From Diospyros lotus (taxonomy: Eukaryota; Streptophyta; Magnoliopsida; Ericales; Ebenaceae): a stretch of 64,000 nucleotides of DNA. The notes beneath the pieces were generated by a model. That model searched no databases, had not been told where the DNA came from, and saw only the letters and a list, made by a program, of their open reading frames with translations. Positions within the stretch are counted from its first letter, which is position 1, and each line of letters starts with the position of its first letter. Location: NCBI RefSeq assembly GCF_014633365.1, contig NC_068352.1, forward strand, positions 1,302,001 through 1,366,000. The letters run 5' to 3'. Shown in pieces: positions 11,627-23,700 of this stretch. The position numbers were made by a program, and so were the translations under genes.

Positions 11627-13113
11627 CACTACAAAAAAAAAATGATTTTTAGCGACCGCCGCTGATACAGCCGTCGCGCAGCATTTAGCGGTGATTTTTA
11701 TCAACCACTGGTATAATTGTCTCTAAGTGCTATTTTTAGCAGCGGTTTGAAAACCGCCGCAATCCGCTAAATTTAATTATCAAAAATAATTTAACAGCAA
11801 TTTTTTTTAATTTTTTGCGGCGGTTTTCAAACCACCACTATTTGCCGCATGCAAGCCAAAAACAAGCCCACGCCAGCCCCCGCCCCTGCGCACCCATCGT
11901 GCCGCGACCCCTGGCCAAGCGTGCGCCCGCCCGCCTACCGCGCCTGCTGGAATTTATTCTAACAACTGTAATCCCCAAGTTTCGATCCCCTGACCACCCC
12001 TACGCACGTACGCGCGCGAAGCCAACTAATCTGTAAAGCCACCTTGTAATATACTCGTGCATATTAATTATAAAGCACTCGAACCACTATTTTTCAGAAT
12101 TCACTTTGCACCCACAAACTCAAGTTTTTCAAATTACACTTAGCCCCAAATAAAATAAAATAAAAATAATTTTATTTTTAATTGAATTGAATTAAATTAA
12201 ATTAATTAATTGAACTCTCAAAACACCTAAAAAGAGTTAACATATTAACTTAATTAATTGAACATAAAATGTTTTAAACCAATGAATTAAATAAAATAAA
12301 TTAATTGATTAATTAATTTAAAATAAATAAATTAATTGATAAATTTAAAATAAATAAATTATTTAATTTAATTGAATGAAATTAAATAAATTAATTGATT
12401 AAAAAATAAAAAAATTCAGATTATTTTGTAAAATTTAATTTAATTTTATTTTTGAAATTATTAATTTTTTTTTGAAATTTAATTTGTTATTAATTGAATT
12501 TTTTCTTATTACTGAATTGTGAAATTATTTATTTTTTATTACTAAATTTAATTTTTGATTTTTTTATCATTGAATTTTGTGGCGGTTTTTAAAAACTGCT
12601 GTGAAATTTAATTTTTGATTTTTTTTATTATTTAATTTTGCGACGGTTTCGTTAAATTTAATTTTTTTAATTTTTTTTATTATTGAATTTTGAAGCGGTT
12701 TCAATAAAACCGCCGCTAAATTTAATTTTTGATTTTTTTATTATTGAATTTTGCGGCGATTTTCTATAATCGCCGCGAAATTTAATTTTTGATTTTTTAT
12801 CATTAAATTTTGCGGCGATTTTTAAAAACTGCCGCTAAATTTAATTTTTTCAAATTTTTTTATTAATGAATTTTGCGGTCGTTTTGCGAAAACTGTAGCT
12901 AAATTTAATTTTTAATTTTTTATTATTGAGTTTAGCGGCAGTTTTTTAAAACCGCCTCTAAATTTAATTTTATAATTTTAAATAATTAATTTTACGGCGA
13001 TTTTTCGAAATCGCCGCAAAATATTGGATAAACCGCCGTAAAAAACATATTTTGCGGCGGTTTTGAAAACCGTAGCAAAAAAATCGTCGCAAAAAACCTG
13101 ATTTTTTGTAGTG
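11627..13113. mobile_element. Non-autonomous CACTA (En/Spm-type) element
   Basis: Starts CACTACAAAAAAAAAATGATTTTTAGCGACCG and ends, reverse-complemented, CACTACAAAAAATCAGG then TTTTTTGCGACG. The flanking trinucleotides CCT (11624-11626) and TCT (13114-13116) are an imperfect 3-bp duplication. There is no transposase. Subterminal DNA at both ends repeats GCGGCGGTTTT/AAAACCGCCGC units. It lies inside the PMD gene just after the RSKFD codons, and the PMD frame resumes on the other side, so it is younger than the MULE. Confidence 0.88.
12575..13095. repeat. CACTA subterminal array of GCGGCG hairpin units
   Basis: About nine imperfect units of roughly 55-65 bp. Each has a small inverted repeat (GCGGCGGTTTT...AAAACCGCCGC or degenerate form) followed by a spacer AAATTTAATTTTTGATTTTTT. 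Subterminal repeats are where En/Spm transposases bind, and the hairpin core repeats the motif seen next to the TIR. Confidence 0.75.
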
Positions 13114-14816
13114 TCTATGTCAAACTTGGATCTATTTGCAAGGTTTTGTATAACTCGATGTGTAATGCGATGATACCACCCCAAGTAGTCATCACTGTAC
13201 TCCCATGGCACTCGGGCACGTCCACTCCGTCAGTGTACTGGCAATAAGTGAAAATCCCAACGAGTCCAACTATCATTGATAAAATCATAAATTACCTTAT
13301 ATGTTGATGTAGTTGTACCCCACTTGGCTTTAACAAGGGATAATAGAGGTGGAGGTATATTCTGCACATGCCCAAATTGTCGCAAAACCCTCTCCGGATG
13401 ATATGGCTCTCTCATGCCTCAACACTTAAGACATCCGGAGAAGAACGCAATCTCATGCAATGGGTGTTGTGCACGATGCCTCTTATATAGTGTCCATATG
13501 ACCTGCACGTGTTTCAAAATTTCAATGACAAGCTATATTAAGTTGCAAAATATGATATGCGAACAAAGTACCTAATCTTCAGTTAAGTCATCAAGTTGCT
13601 CTCGCAAAGATTACAAAGAATCATACTCACGAATAGGAAGCTAACGATGAGCCCTAGGCAATTCGTCAGTATATGCTAAGTTATGTTTACTTCTAGTCAA
13701 TGGAAAATGTTCGTATATCAAAGCCTGTGTATATTTAATGTGAATAATTGTTAAGATATATTAAAAGACGTCAAATATGTGCATAAAATAATAAAATTTA
13801 AATGATTACCTCAAATAATGTCAAATATCCATAGATTCCCTTGATATCTCTTCTTCTCACGATACCTAGCTGCCTATATAAATATGCCAAACAAACAGCT
13901 CTCTATGCATACGTACTAGATACACTTAAGTATTCCAATAATGCAAGATAGGAAACCAAAATCATGGTACCACTCTTATCCATAAATAATATACAACCTA
14001 ATAAAAATAACAAATACGCCCTACTGGCATTGTAGATCTCTTCATCCAGAGCTGAATCTAGTACGTTCATAAACGTTCTTCTCAGCTAATCTAATTTCAC
14101 ATAAGGTCCCTGAGTCTCCGCTATCTGGCTTGCTGCTTCTACTACTAAGACCTCAAGTAAATGACATAGTAAGTTCTGAGCTTCATTACCTGTCAAATAA
14201 GGGACTGATACAGGGTTGCCAGCAACTAGTATCTTCAGAATAGCTGCAACGTCATCTAACATGACTGTCATTTCACCAAATGGTAGATGAAATGTGTTAG
14301 TCTTTGGTTGTCATCTCTTTGAAAAGGCTGACACGACTGTGAAATTCGCAAACCGATACGTGCATTCTTTCAAAGGTGTCAACTGATATCTTACAACAAC
14401 ATCATGAATACATTGTTAATTTGCCAATGGCCAATCAGGAATTCTTTGTCCATGGCTATAGCACTTCAATATATCTCTTTCCTGTTATAAAAAATAATAA
14501 AATAATTAATAAAATTATAATAATTAATTTAAATATAAAATTATTTTCAAAATCTATTTTTTAATGAAACTTACCTCTCCAGTCCATATGCTAACAACAA
14601 CATGATTTTTAAAACTCTTTAAAATGGATAAATCTTCAAGGCTTTCCAAAAATGGTCCAGTAATATCGTCTAGAGTAGTAGTAGATGGCTGTTTCGGAGC
14701 ACTAATAGATGGTTGCTTTAGAGCATTAGGAGGTGATGAGTCCAAAGTACCTAGCTGCTTAGAAATGTGCATCACTAACTCTGGGATAGATGTATCAACT
14801 ACAAAATGACCATCAT

Positions 14817-17092
14817 TGTAACGCCCCGTAAATAGTAATTAATTTAATTTTGGGGTTATTTGATTTAAAAAGATATATCAAAAAATTTGTTGTGATTAAA
14901 TAAAAATTTAATTATGTGATTTTAAGGAAATAAGAAATTTAGGTAATTGATTAATTATTTTAGGAATTTCTAGAATTAGAAAGAAATTGAAATAAATTAA
15001 ATTGTGTGATTTTTAGAAGTTTCGGGCATTACTGTAATTAATATAGGGGGTGTGTGTGTAAATAATAGAAGTTAGGGGTGGTTGACGCGATATTGGAAAA
15101 GAGACCAAATGTCACTTTAAATTTAATGCAGGACGTTATATGTTAAGGGCGAGCGTGTGGCGCGGGTGGTACGCGAGCGTGCGTGCGAGGGGCTGGTTGC
15201 GGGTTCAAAACGCGCGGGGGGGGGGGCGCGCGAGGCCAAGGTTTTGGTTGATTTTAATCAGCCACTAGACGTCGAAACGACGTCTTTTTGCTTGAGGCGG
15301 TGGCCTCCCCAGCTGCCGCTCCAGCGCTGCCACGTGGTGCCCCCTCTGCTGGTCGTTTTGGCCAAATTTAAAGCTCGATTTTAGGCTTGTTTTGTGCAAT
15401 TGAACAGTAAACAAAATTACAGAAAATTTCAGTGAGCTCGCAACGTGAAATTGAGAGATTTTGGGCTTCAAATTAGGATTAAATCAAGTTTAATTAGCGA
15501 TTTAATTATCCAGGTATGTAAGCAAGCTAGTAATTAATATTTTCTGCGGTCGAAATTTTATTTAGAGCCCAATTTTATTAATTTTAGCAAATAATTGGGA
15601 TATTGCAGTTTGCATAATTTTGACCGCGCTTGGTCAAAACGGGCCTAAAGTTATCTTTGGAAAGGCAAGTTCTTTGTACCCTCATTGTCGATTCTTTCGT
15701 TATCAATTTATTTGACCTCCCTTCGTTAGTTTTGGCTGTTAATAAATTATGGAATTTAAAACGGTTTGTTTTAAAATTTAATTTATTAAACTAGTCTCGA
15801 GGGTTTTATTCGTTGGTTGCCTACGGGGGTTTGTATCACCCCCAAACCTATGGGAATGATGTCGTACTCACTCGGGGCTAGGTTCTTAGCTGTTCGGGTA
15901 TTATTATGGATTTTTAGTTATTTATTGGCTAGAGTGGTTGTGTAGTGGGGGCAAAGATCGGCTGTTCGGTGACGGTGTGACTGTCGTACGGTCTATCTTA
16001 GGCCGTCAGATGGTATCTTCTAGTCACTGACTGCTGATCGGTGCTAGGCACTGCTAACTAGTTCTGCCGTTATGTGATTATAGCATGCCTGGTTATATTT
16101 TATTCTTGTTGCATGGTTTGGTATGCACATGGGTACGGACTGCATGTTGGGATTATCATGATTTGGTTATGCTTGATCACGGACATTCTAGCTTGGTTAA
16201 GTTGCATCCAACACGGGCATATGCATCGCGTGTGATTTACTATATGGGCGGAGCATGGCCTGATGCCTGGATGTATGGGCGCCTTGTATCACGTTGATGC
16301 TCATTACGCCATTGCATTTTATATGCATTACATGGTTACTGGTAGTATTTAGTTCTCGGACGGGAGTACCGTTCCGAGGGAGCCTATGACTCGGGTGTCG
16401 GGAGTACCAACATGGATGGGTGACGGGACTACCGACCCGGGACAATGCGCACAGATTTGTTGGAGATCTATGTTGCTTTTTAAGGCAGCGGTAGGTTGGT
16501 AAGGGACTTGGGTGCCAGGTGTTTTATGTGGGCCCCAAGGACCAGTATGTGTTTTTTTTTATTATGCGGCACTGTTGCGTTGTTGCGTCACATGGCTTGT
16601 ATGTATATGTGGGTTTATATTTGGAGTGATCTCCTCTTCTGTTTCATTTACAGCCTTCATTTTCATATAAACTTGCCGAGTCTTGCGACTCACCTTGCTT
16701 TCCATCATTCCAGGTAAGGGTAAAGCAAAAGTCGAGGGCGAGGACTACGCCACCTAGCAGCCAGCTGTGTCGGTAGGGTGTACAGTTAGCTGCCCCCGTC
16801 TTCTCTGATGTTTTGTTAGGAGTTCTAACTCTCATTTTTGACTGTGCCCGATTGTTCCTTGTATCTTTTATTTGTTGGCATAGGTGTCTATATATTTTTA
16901 TATACTCCTTGACCGCTGTTCCAGCAGGGTACTTGTGGGCGTGAATGTATATTGTTTTGCTTCCGCTGTTGTATTTTTCTGTATGTATGCATGCTAGGGT
17001 ATTTTTGTCTTATGTCTATTTCTCTTCCCTTATGTAAGCGCTTTCGTTCGGATAGACCAGGTGGTTGGGATATCCGGGGGAGGATGCTTACA
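14817..17092 (+). mobile_element. Solo LTR, 2.3 kb, with ATCAT target duplication
   Basis: Starts TGTAACGCCCCG and ends GGGGGAGGATGCTTACA. ATCAT occurs directly before (14812-14816) and after (17093-17097). It interrupts the PMD gene near its 5' end. The 3' kilobase shares a layout and many short matches with 4000-5200 of the first solo LTR (for example a CCTTCATTTTCATAT...CTTGCCGAGT block before CCAGGTAAGG), so both belong to related long-LTR families. No coding domain is seen. Confidence 0.88.
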
Positions 17093-17209
17093 ATCATAAC
17101 CCTCTACTCTTCTCCTCCTTGTGGAAGTTGTCGGATGTTGACGATCGAGATGAAGATGAGCAAGTTCCCTCTTCTCCTTTCCCTCGAGTATGTGCCATAC
17201 CTATAAATG

Positions 17210-17967
17210 AATGTACTATATCAGTAACTTTTAAAATAATAATAATCTATTACAAAATTAATTTAATTCATATAAGAATGTTATATTAAATGTCTAAATG
17301 CATGAAAAAGAAAAGATGACAAATAAAATTGTTTATAATAAGATTAACAACAATTGGATTTATTAAAAATGTGAAGTGTAAAAATATAATTAATATGAAA
17401 AATAAAAAATATATGTGTGAGAATAATATGAAATCAATGATATTTAAAAAAAAAGAGTAAAAAAAATTAAAAGGCCCAAAATTAAAAAAATACAAAATAA
17501 ATACATTAATAAATTCCCGATTCGGGTTTCTCCAACATAGGTATGAGACACCCGAAACCGGGTTCAGACCCCCGCACCGCAACCCCTCCCCCCACCTCAG
17601 CAATGATGGCAGCATCGCAGCCTTCGTCAACTGCGACTGTTGCGGCATCGCGACAGCCACCATCGCAGCTGACGAAGGCCGTGATGGTGGTGGCCGAATC
17701 GTGGCCGCCACCATCGCGGTAGATGGCGATGCCACCATTATCGAACCAACTTGGTGAGATAATTGAAGAATTAAAACGCAAGAGATTTAAGGCGTACCTA
17801 ATTTTGCAGTGCAGATTTCTTCTTTGCAAAACTCTGGTCGACGATTGTTAGGGTTTGTTTAAGAAACGTGAGAAATGGTGTGGCTGTGATGGCATATTTG
17901 AAAATTTATGGGTTGTAAAGAGTAATTATAGTGATTGTAAAGAGTAAAAGTAAAATTTTACCTTGAG
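17210..17967. other. MULE right arm
   Basis: Sequence between the PMD start and the right TIR. It is AT-rich at 17210-17510, then has a C-rich stretch (17550-17720) of degenerate GCATCGC/CCACCATCGC motifs. It probably holds the PMD promoter or a 5' exon, but no convincing coding exon was identified. Confidence 0.4.
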
Positions 17968-18011
17968 TGGATTGTGAAAAGTAATTTATCGGGCTGCGGA
18001 TAGAATTTTCC
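17968..18011 (-). repeat. MULE right terminal inverted repeat
   Basis: Reverse complement begins GGAAAATTCTATCCGCAGCCC, matching the left TIR. Confidence 0.8.
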
Positions 18012-18020
18012 TTTGTCAAC
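18012..18020. repeat. MULE target-site duplication, right copy (TTTGTCAAC)
   Basis: Identical to 5848-5856. Confidence 0.9.
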
Positions 18021-19196
18021 CTCTTTATTAATTTGAATTATCTGCCATTCCTTTGGTTTAATCAATTTCAAAATTCATTATTAATTGATGAACACTCAAT
18101 TTAATTAATTAATTAAGCCTCCTAAAATTCATGATTAACCACAAAATATGAATTTTGTTTTTCATTAAATATCTTAAAAGTATATTATGATACAAGGTGT
18201 GACAAATGTCATTTTAGAAATATTGGGATAGTTTAACACTGACAAAATTAAGACCTAAAACCTTATAAGTCTTTGTGAAATTAAAAAAAAAAAAAAGCCG
18301 ATCTAAGTAAGTTTAGATAGTTTAACAATAAATCTAATAAAAAGAAAATATTATACTAAATTTTAAATGAATTTCTATACTTATCTCAAAATATTTTAAT
18401 AACATGCAAGCAAGTTAGAAATAATTTGAATACTCGATATTATATATGTTAAATAACCAGTGAGGCTAAGTGTTTTCCCTTAGTAAAAAACTTATCCTAT
18501 CCATATGTCTCTCACAAGCAAATTCTCATGTGGAGCGTCTCCATAGTTGAGGACTTGAAAGAAGGGCCAACCATTCTCCTCGGGCAACAAGCATAAATAT
18601 AAAGTTTGCATTTGAAAGGTAGCATATCTTAATCCACCAATCGATATATATTAGCATCCCATAGGAATATGGTGACAACCCTCAGTGCATGGCCAACCAT
18701 CAATACTAGGGCACTCACGCTTTATGCCATTCTTCCCCACCTAACTCGGCGTGCTCCTACCCCTCTAGCTAAGCAACGAAATCAACATTGAGTGTCCTCT
18801 ACCCATGCATTCCACTTGGGAGTGCATGGCGTGAAACATCTTTAGGTAGGGGCAGAAACAAGAAATAGATGGATAGTGGGTTATGTGAGGCGGGCAGAGG
18901 GCAAAGGGCTAAAAAGGGTAGATCTAGGGAACAGGTGGGCATTGAGCTAAGGTTGGCCAACCCACCTTTGGATCCGCCCATGCCTTCAGCCTATTTGCCT
19001 TTTCTTATAAAAGCTTTAAAGATGTATACCCTCACTCGACACTCCAACCATCCAATGCACACCTATTGTGTTCCCACTAATCTAGCTCTAATACTATTTG
19101 TCATATAGCCAAATAATAATCAAAGGGAGAGGCCAACCATCCTTCTCAAGCAACAAGTATAAACAATATAAATTTCACATCTAAAAAATGACATAC
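18021..19196. other. Intergenic DNA before the gypsy insertion, with a dispersed direct repeat
   Basis: No gene recognised. A sequence of about 70 bp around GGCCAACCATTCTCCTCGG (18562-18630) recurs in diverged form at 19124-19198, directly next to the LTR element. Confidence 0.5.
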
Positions 19197-19201
19197 CTCC
19201 C
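19197..19201. repeat. Gypsy element target duplication, left copy (CTCCC)
   Basis: Matches 44416-44420. Confidence 0.9.
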
Positions 19202-19650
19202 TGATGTGGCATCAACTGAAATTACTAGAATACCCCTACGCACTGATAGTCTCACCTGCCACGCGGATCACCTGAGAGACTGACACGTGGCAAGTCAACA
19301 CTCCGGAGCGGAGCCCGGGAAATCCGGGCCGAACCGCAAGACCCGTTCCAACTTGACCGGGATTCTCGGGGGTCGTGCCCGCTCATCTCAGATACCCCAA
19401 AACGGTTTCGCCTATAAAAGACAAGGACTCTCGCCAGGTATATACAAGCTCTACAGCTCTCTCACTCACTACTACTTGCTTTACTCTACTGATTTGAGCG
19501 TCGGAGTCCACCCCGGGGGATCCAAGCCCCGGCCCTCCATTGTCTTGCAGGTCCTACACCCGAGGTCCGACATCCCCAAGTCCGAGGTTCCATTCCCGAG
19601 GTCCAGTCGCAGAGGTGGCACGTGGTGGTCGGTCCCAAAAACCATCATCA
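19202..19650 (+). repeat. 5' LTR of the gypsy element
   Basis: 449 bp, TGATGTGGC...CCATCATCA, with a TATAAAAG box at 19413. Three substitutions are seen relative to the 3' LTR (about 0.7 percent). It is followed by TTTGGCG, the first bases of a PBS-like sequence, then an abrupt junction at 19657/19658. Confidence 0.93.
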
Positions 19651-19657
19651 TTTGGCG

Positions 19658-20691
19658 AGTATGAAAATAGTGGGAAAATGACTACCCAAAGTGACATCAG
19701 GCTCGAAGCAAGTGTGAGTGGATAAACCCCCCAGGTACAAGGTGCGATCACATATCAGGATCCGAGCGCTGATAGGGTTCAGCTCTCTCAAAATCTGAAT
19801 ATTGTGAAGCTCGTCTTGCGTGATCTTGCGACTACGGACCTTTGAGGGCTGGAAAGCCCACTCAACTGGCACCCCGAAGCTGACCCCCCGGTCTTTCAAG
19901 CCAGCAAAGAAAAATCTACTCTTCCATCGTTTTACCGATGTGGGGTTATCAACTACGAACTGACGCTGGTTGAGGGGGGAAAAGGCAAATCGAGGTTCAA
20001 TTTTGCTAATGGAAATTACTTTGAACATCCTAAAGAAAAGTTGAGCAGTGGGCTCAATATCCCGAGCTCGACAGCAGAGAATGAAGGTAGATAGGCACCT
20101 CCAGCCATTGGGAGTCAACTGAGAGGGGCATAATCCCACGATAGCGAACACCTCAACTACAGGAGTCGCGAGAGGAAATCTAAGGCCGGCAGCCAAGGCC
20201 TGCTCGTAGACGGTGATACAGCCATAGGGGGCTTGGTGAGCTTTCAGACCTCGAGGTTCACTATACCAATACTCATCATGAATGAGACGGTATTTTCCCA
20301 GGAGGGGAAACAACTCCCTCTCGGTTATGGTAGAATGGTCCGTGGTTAGATCCTCGGGTAAGCTTCCTAAGTTGGGATCACTACTAACATGAGACTCTGA
20401 AGTGGGATGGGGTAAAACTCTTTCAGGCCTCCTAAGTTTCCCAGGCCTACGAAGGGGGCCGTGAGGGGGGCTGGATAACTCGGTGTGTGATTCCTCACTA
20501 CTTGAGCTGGTACTAGAGTTCTCAGAATCGGAGGAAGAAGAAGAAGAAGACATGCTAAAAGACGAGCATAAGTAGTTAAGAGAAGGTCACTGACCAGGAG
20601 AGTAAAGGCCGAGGTCAAGAAAAAACAACCACGACTGGGCTAGAGCCTCGGAGAGCTCAGTAGGCGCGATTTAGCTTGGGAAAACCTCGAG
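19658..20691. repeat. Left direct repeat (L): copy of antisense exon 1 and its leader
   Basis: 1034 bp co-linear with 42008-43041 (R) with ten substitutions (about 1 percent), and with the unit junctions at 27107-28140 and 34558-35591. It sits where the PBS, leader and 5' gag should be. This extra copy gives three units but four copies of the segment. Confidence 0.88.
19686..20553 (-). pseudogene. Antisense transposon gene, copy 1: exon 1 only
   Basis: Encodes residues 1-289 of the antisense protein (Ser-rich start, then the gypsy-type transposon domain) up to the splice donor at 19685. The following intron runs into the 5' LTR after about 28 bp, so exons 2 and 3 are absent. The protein part is identical to copies 2 and 3; copy 4 differs at several residues. 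It has no promoter of its own. Confidence 0.8.
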
Positions 20692-20788
20692 AGCTGGGCC
20701 ATTTGCTCAGTCCTTAGCCAAGACTCCACCTCGTACTTTCACAGAGGCCTTAGCCCGGGCTAATAAGTACATCAACGCCGAAGAGGTG

Positions 20789-23700
20789 ATGAAGGTGAAG
20801 CGGGCGGAACAACCTGACAGGAAAGAAAGAGAAAAAGAGAAGAAAAAACCGGCCCCAGAGCAGAAGACGGACTATCGTCCCTCCCGAGCTCCCGATCGCC
20901 CGAGTTTTGGGGGTGCACGTGGAAGCCCGGTGAATTACACTCCCCTCAATACAAGTCGAGCGGAGATTCTCCTGGCATTGGAGGATAAGAATTATTTACG
21001 GCGTCCTCCCCCGCTGAAATCTCCACCCAACACTCGAAGCAAAAAGAAGTATTGTCGTTTTCACCGCGACCACGGCCATGATACTGAGGATTGCATCCAA
21101 CTGAAAGAAGAAATACAAGAGCTTATCAACCGAGGATACCTTCGGGATTTCGTGGGTCGAGGAGGTACGAGCTCGGGCAAGGTAGAACCCAAGTCGGAGC
21201 ATCGAGGGAGGTCTCCTACTCGAGATCGCTTTCGAGAGCGAAGTCGAACACCCCCCCGGAGAGAAGGAAAGCAGCCCTCCGAGGAGGGAGGACAGAAGTT
21301 TATCTTGTACACGCTGGCGGCAGGGACAGTTCCAGGGTCCCACTCAACTGCTCCCAAGAGCACAGTAAAGGAAGGGGTGGTCATCACATTCTCTGAGGAG
21401 GATCTTCTGAGTTATCCCAGCTATTCGGATCCTCTGGTGATCACGGCTCAAGTGGGAGAGTGGGAGATGAGGCGAATCCTCGTGGACCCAGGTAGCTCTT
21501 CAGAGATTCTCTACAAGAGGGCATTCCTAGGGATGGGGTTCACGCTCGATCAGCTAAGGCCAGTCCGTGTCCCATTGGTGGGTTTTGATGGAATGGTGAT
21601 CCATTCTGAAGGTTTGATCCGGTTGCCCCTGACGGTCGGTAGTGGTCCTCATAAATCCCGAGTGACGTTGGATTTTTTGGTGGCAGATGTGCCCTCGGCG
21701 TACAATATGATCCTTGGTAGGTCTGGGCTTAGTGCTCTGAGGGCAGTACCGAGTACGTATCACATGGTGTTGAAATTCCCTACTTCGGGAGGGATTGGCA
21801 AGGTAAGAGGAGACCAGCGGCAGGCTAGGGAATGCTACGTGGCCTCTTTGAGTGCCACTATGGCCAAGGGATCAGAGTTAGACTCAGGACCGAATCAGGA
21901 GGCGGTCCCTCAAGCTGGTCAGGGTCAGATGGAGACGAAACAGGTGAGAGACCCAAGTATAGGAGCAAGTCAGAGGTCAGTAAGGGAGGAGGGACAGAAT
22001 TCCGCTGCCCCTCCCACTGTTGTTACTAGTTTCATCTTGGAAGGTCTGGAAGAGCCTAAGACTTCAGAGCCAGTGGATGAGCTCGAGGAAGTCCCACTGG
22101 GGGAAGAGCTCGATCGGACGGTGCGAATCAGTGCCAAGTTACAGGAGCCCTTGAGGTCCGAGATCCTATCACTCCTACGCCGATATCAAGATGTGTTTGC
22201 ATGGTCTACCCTAGATATGCCGGGGATAGACCCAGCGATCATGACACATCGCTTGGGGCTCTACCCGGATTGTGTGCCGGTAAGACAAAGGAAGAGGAAG
22301 TTTGCCTCGGAGCGAGCTAAAGCTATAGAGGCGGAGGTGGAAAAGCTTATGGAGGCTAACCATATTCGGGAAGTCAACTACCCAGAGTGGTTAGCCAACG
22401 TGGTTCTTGTCTCCAAGGGATCGGGAAAATGGAGGCTTTGTATTGATTTTAAAGATCTTAACAAGGCTTACCCGAAAGACAGTTACCCCCTACCCAGGAT
22501 TGATGCGTTGATTGACGGAACAGCGGGGTGTCAGCTAATGAGCTTCCTGGATGCATTCCAGGGGTACCACCAAATCCCACTACACCCTGAAGATCAGGAA
22601 AAGACGGCCTTCATCACGGATAAGGCTACCTATTGTTACCGAGTTATGCCCTTTGGGCTGAAGAACGCTGGAGCTACATATCAGAGGTTAGTCAACAAAC
22701 TGTTCAAAGCTCAACTCGGTCGAAACATGGAGGCTTACGTGGATGACATGTTAGTCAAGAGTCTATTGGCTGAACAACATCCGGACGACTTGGAGGAGTG
22801 CCTCAGAACCTTACGCCAGTATCAGATGAAGCTCAACCCGGCCAAGTGTGCCTTCGGGGTTACAGCTGGTAAATTCTTGGGGTTCATGGTGCATTACCGG
22901 GGAATTGAGGCTAACCCTTCGAAGATAAAAGCCATACTCGAGATGCCTCCCCCTCGAAGTATCAAGGAAGTGCAGAGGCTAACCGGGAGGATAGCAGCTT
23001 TAGGGAGGTTCTTGTCAAGATCTGCGGAAAGACAGTTGCCATTCTTTAAGGCCTTGACTCGAGTCCAGAATTTTGCATGGACAGAGGAATGCCAGGAGGC
23101 ATTTGAGCAGCTGAAACAATGTCTAGTCTCCCCCCCAGTCCTGGCAAAACCACAGCCAGGAGAGTCACTATATATTTACCTAGCTGCCTCGGATGAAGCT
23201 GTCAGTTCGGTTTTGGTACGGGAGGAGGACAAAATCCAAAAGCCGGTCTATTATGTGAGCAAAAGGTTGGCTGGCGCTGAGATTCGTTACACTCCAACAG
23301 AAAAGTTGGCCTATGCTCTAGTCATCTCCGCTCGAAAGTTGAGGCCCTACTTTGAGGCACACCACATTATCGTCCTATCAAGTCAGCCGCTGAGGCATGT
23401 GCTGGGAAAGCCGGACTTGTCGGGGAGGATGCTCAAATGGGCAGTAGAGCTGAGTGCTTTCGACATCGACTATCGACCTCGGCCGGCCATCAAGGCGCAG
23501 GCTCTTGCCGACTTCATCCTGGAAGGCACCCTACCAGAGGAAGCAGACGAAGGGATTTCCCAGACTTGGACTCTCTCTGTAGATGGCAGCTCAAGTGTCG
23601 GAGGCAGTGGCGCTGGATTACTACTGCAGGGCCCCGATGGCCAAGCTTGGCCGTATGCCCTCCACTTCGAGTTCAATGCCTCTAACAATGAGGCCGAGTA

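Larger units (their letters stand above)
11207..17198 (-). pseudogene. Plant mobile domain (PMD, MAIN-like) protein gene, decayed and interrupted twice
   Basis: Read from a likely ATG at 17198, the gene runs to a stop at 11207. Recognisable segments in order are: a Ser-rich start (17198-17098), PELVMHISKQLG (14770-14730), FGEMTVMLDDVAAILKILVAGNPV (14280-14205), RVLRQFGHVQNIPPP (13395-13340), WTRWDFHLLP (13250), WEYSDDYLGWYHRITH (13205-13150) and the last exon MASLSSLRHLILGG...AWRWACLQVYG (11506 on). These are the signature blocks of the PMD family (MAIN/MAIL1-related; host members act in transposon silencing and gene expression). Breaks: a solo LTR, a CACTA element, a one-base frame change near 17097, and in-frame TAA and TGA upstream of the GEMTV block. 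It belongs to the MULE rather than to the host. Confidence 0.8.
5857..18011 (+). mobile_element. 12.2-kb Mutator-like element (MULE) with three nested insertions
   Basis: Bounded by a perfect 9-bp target duplication. Left end GGGAAATTCTATTCATAGCC and the reverse-complemented right end GGAAAATTCTATCCGCAGCC form a TIR recognisable for about 40 bp (shared ...GCCCG.TGAATTA.TTTCACA-like pattern) that fades inward. It carries two convergent decayed genes: transposase plus OTU on +, and a plant-mobile-domain gene on -. Nested insertions are Cassandra (638 bp), CACTA (1487 bp) and a solo LTR (2276 bp), leaving about 7.7 kb of original MULE. Stop codons and frameshifts in both genes show it cannot move by itself. 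Plant-mobile domains are known to occur in MuDR-type and Ty3/gypsy elements, so the pairing fits known biology. Confidence 0.88.

Noticed and set aside
19287..19751. Open frames across the 5' LTR
   Set aside because: They translate LTR sequence and recur at the 3' LTR; not genes.
20996..21396. Frames antisense and +1 to pol
   Set aside because: Shadows of gag-pol repeated identically in all units.
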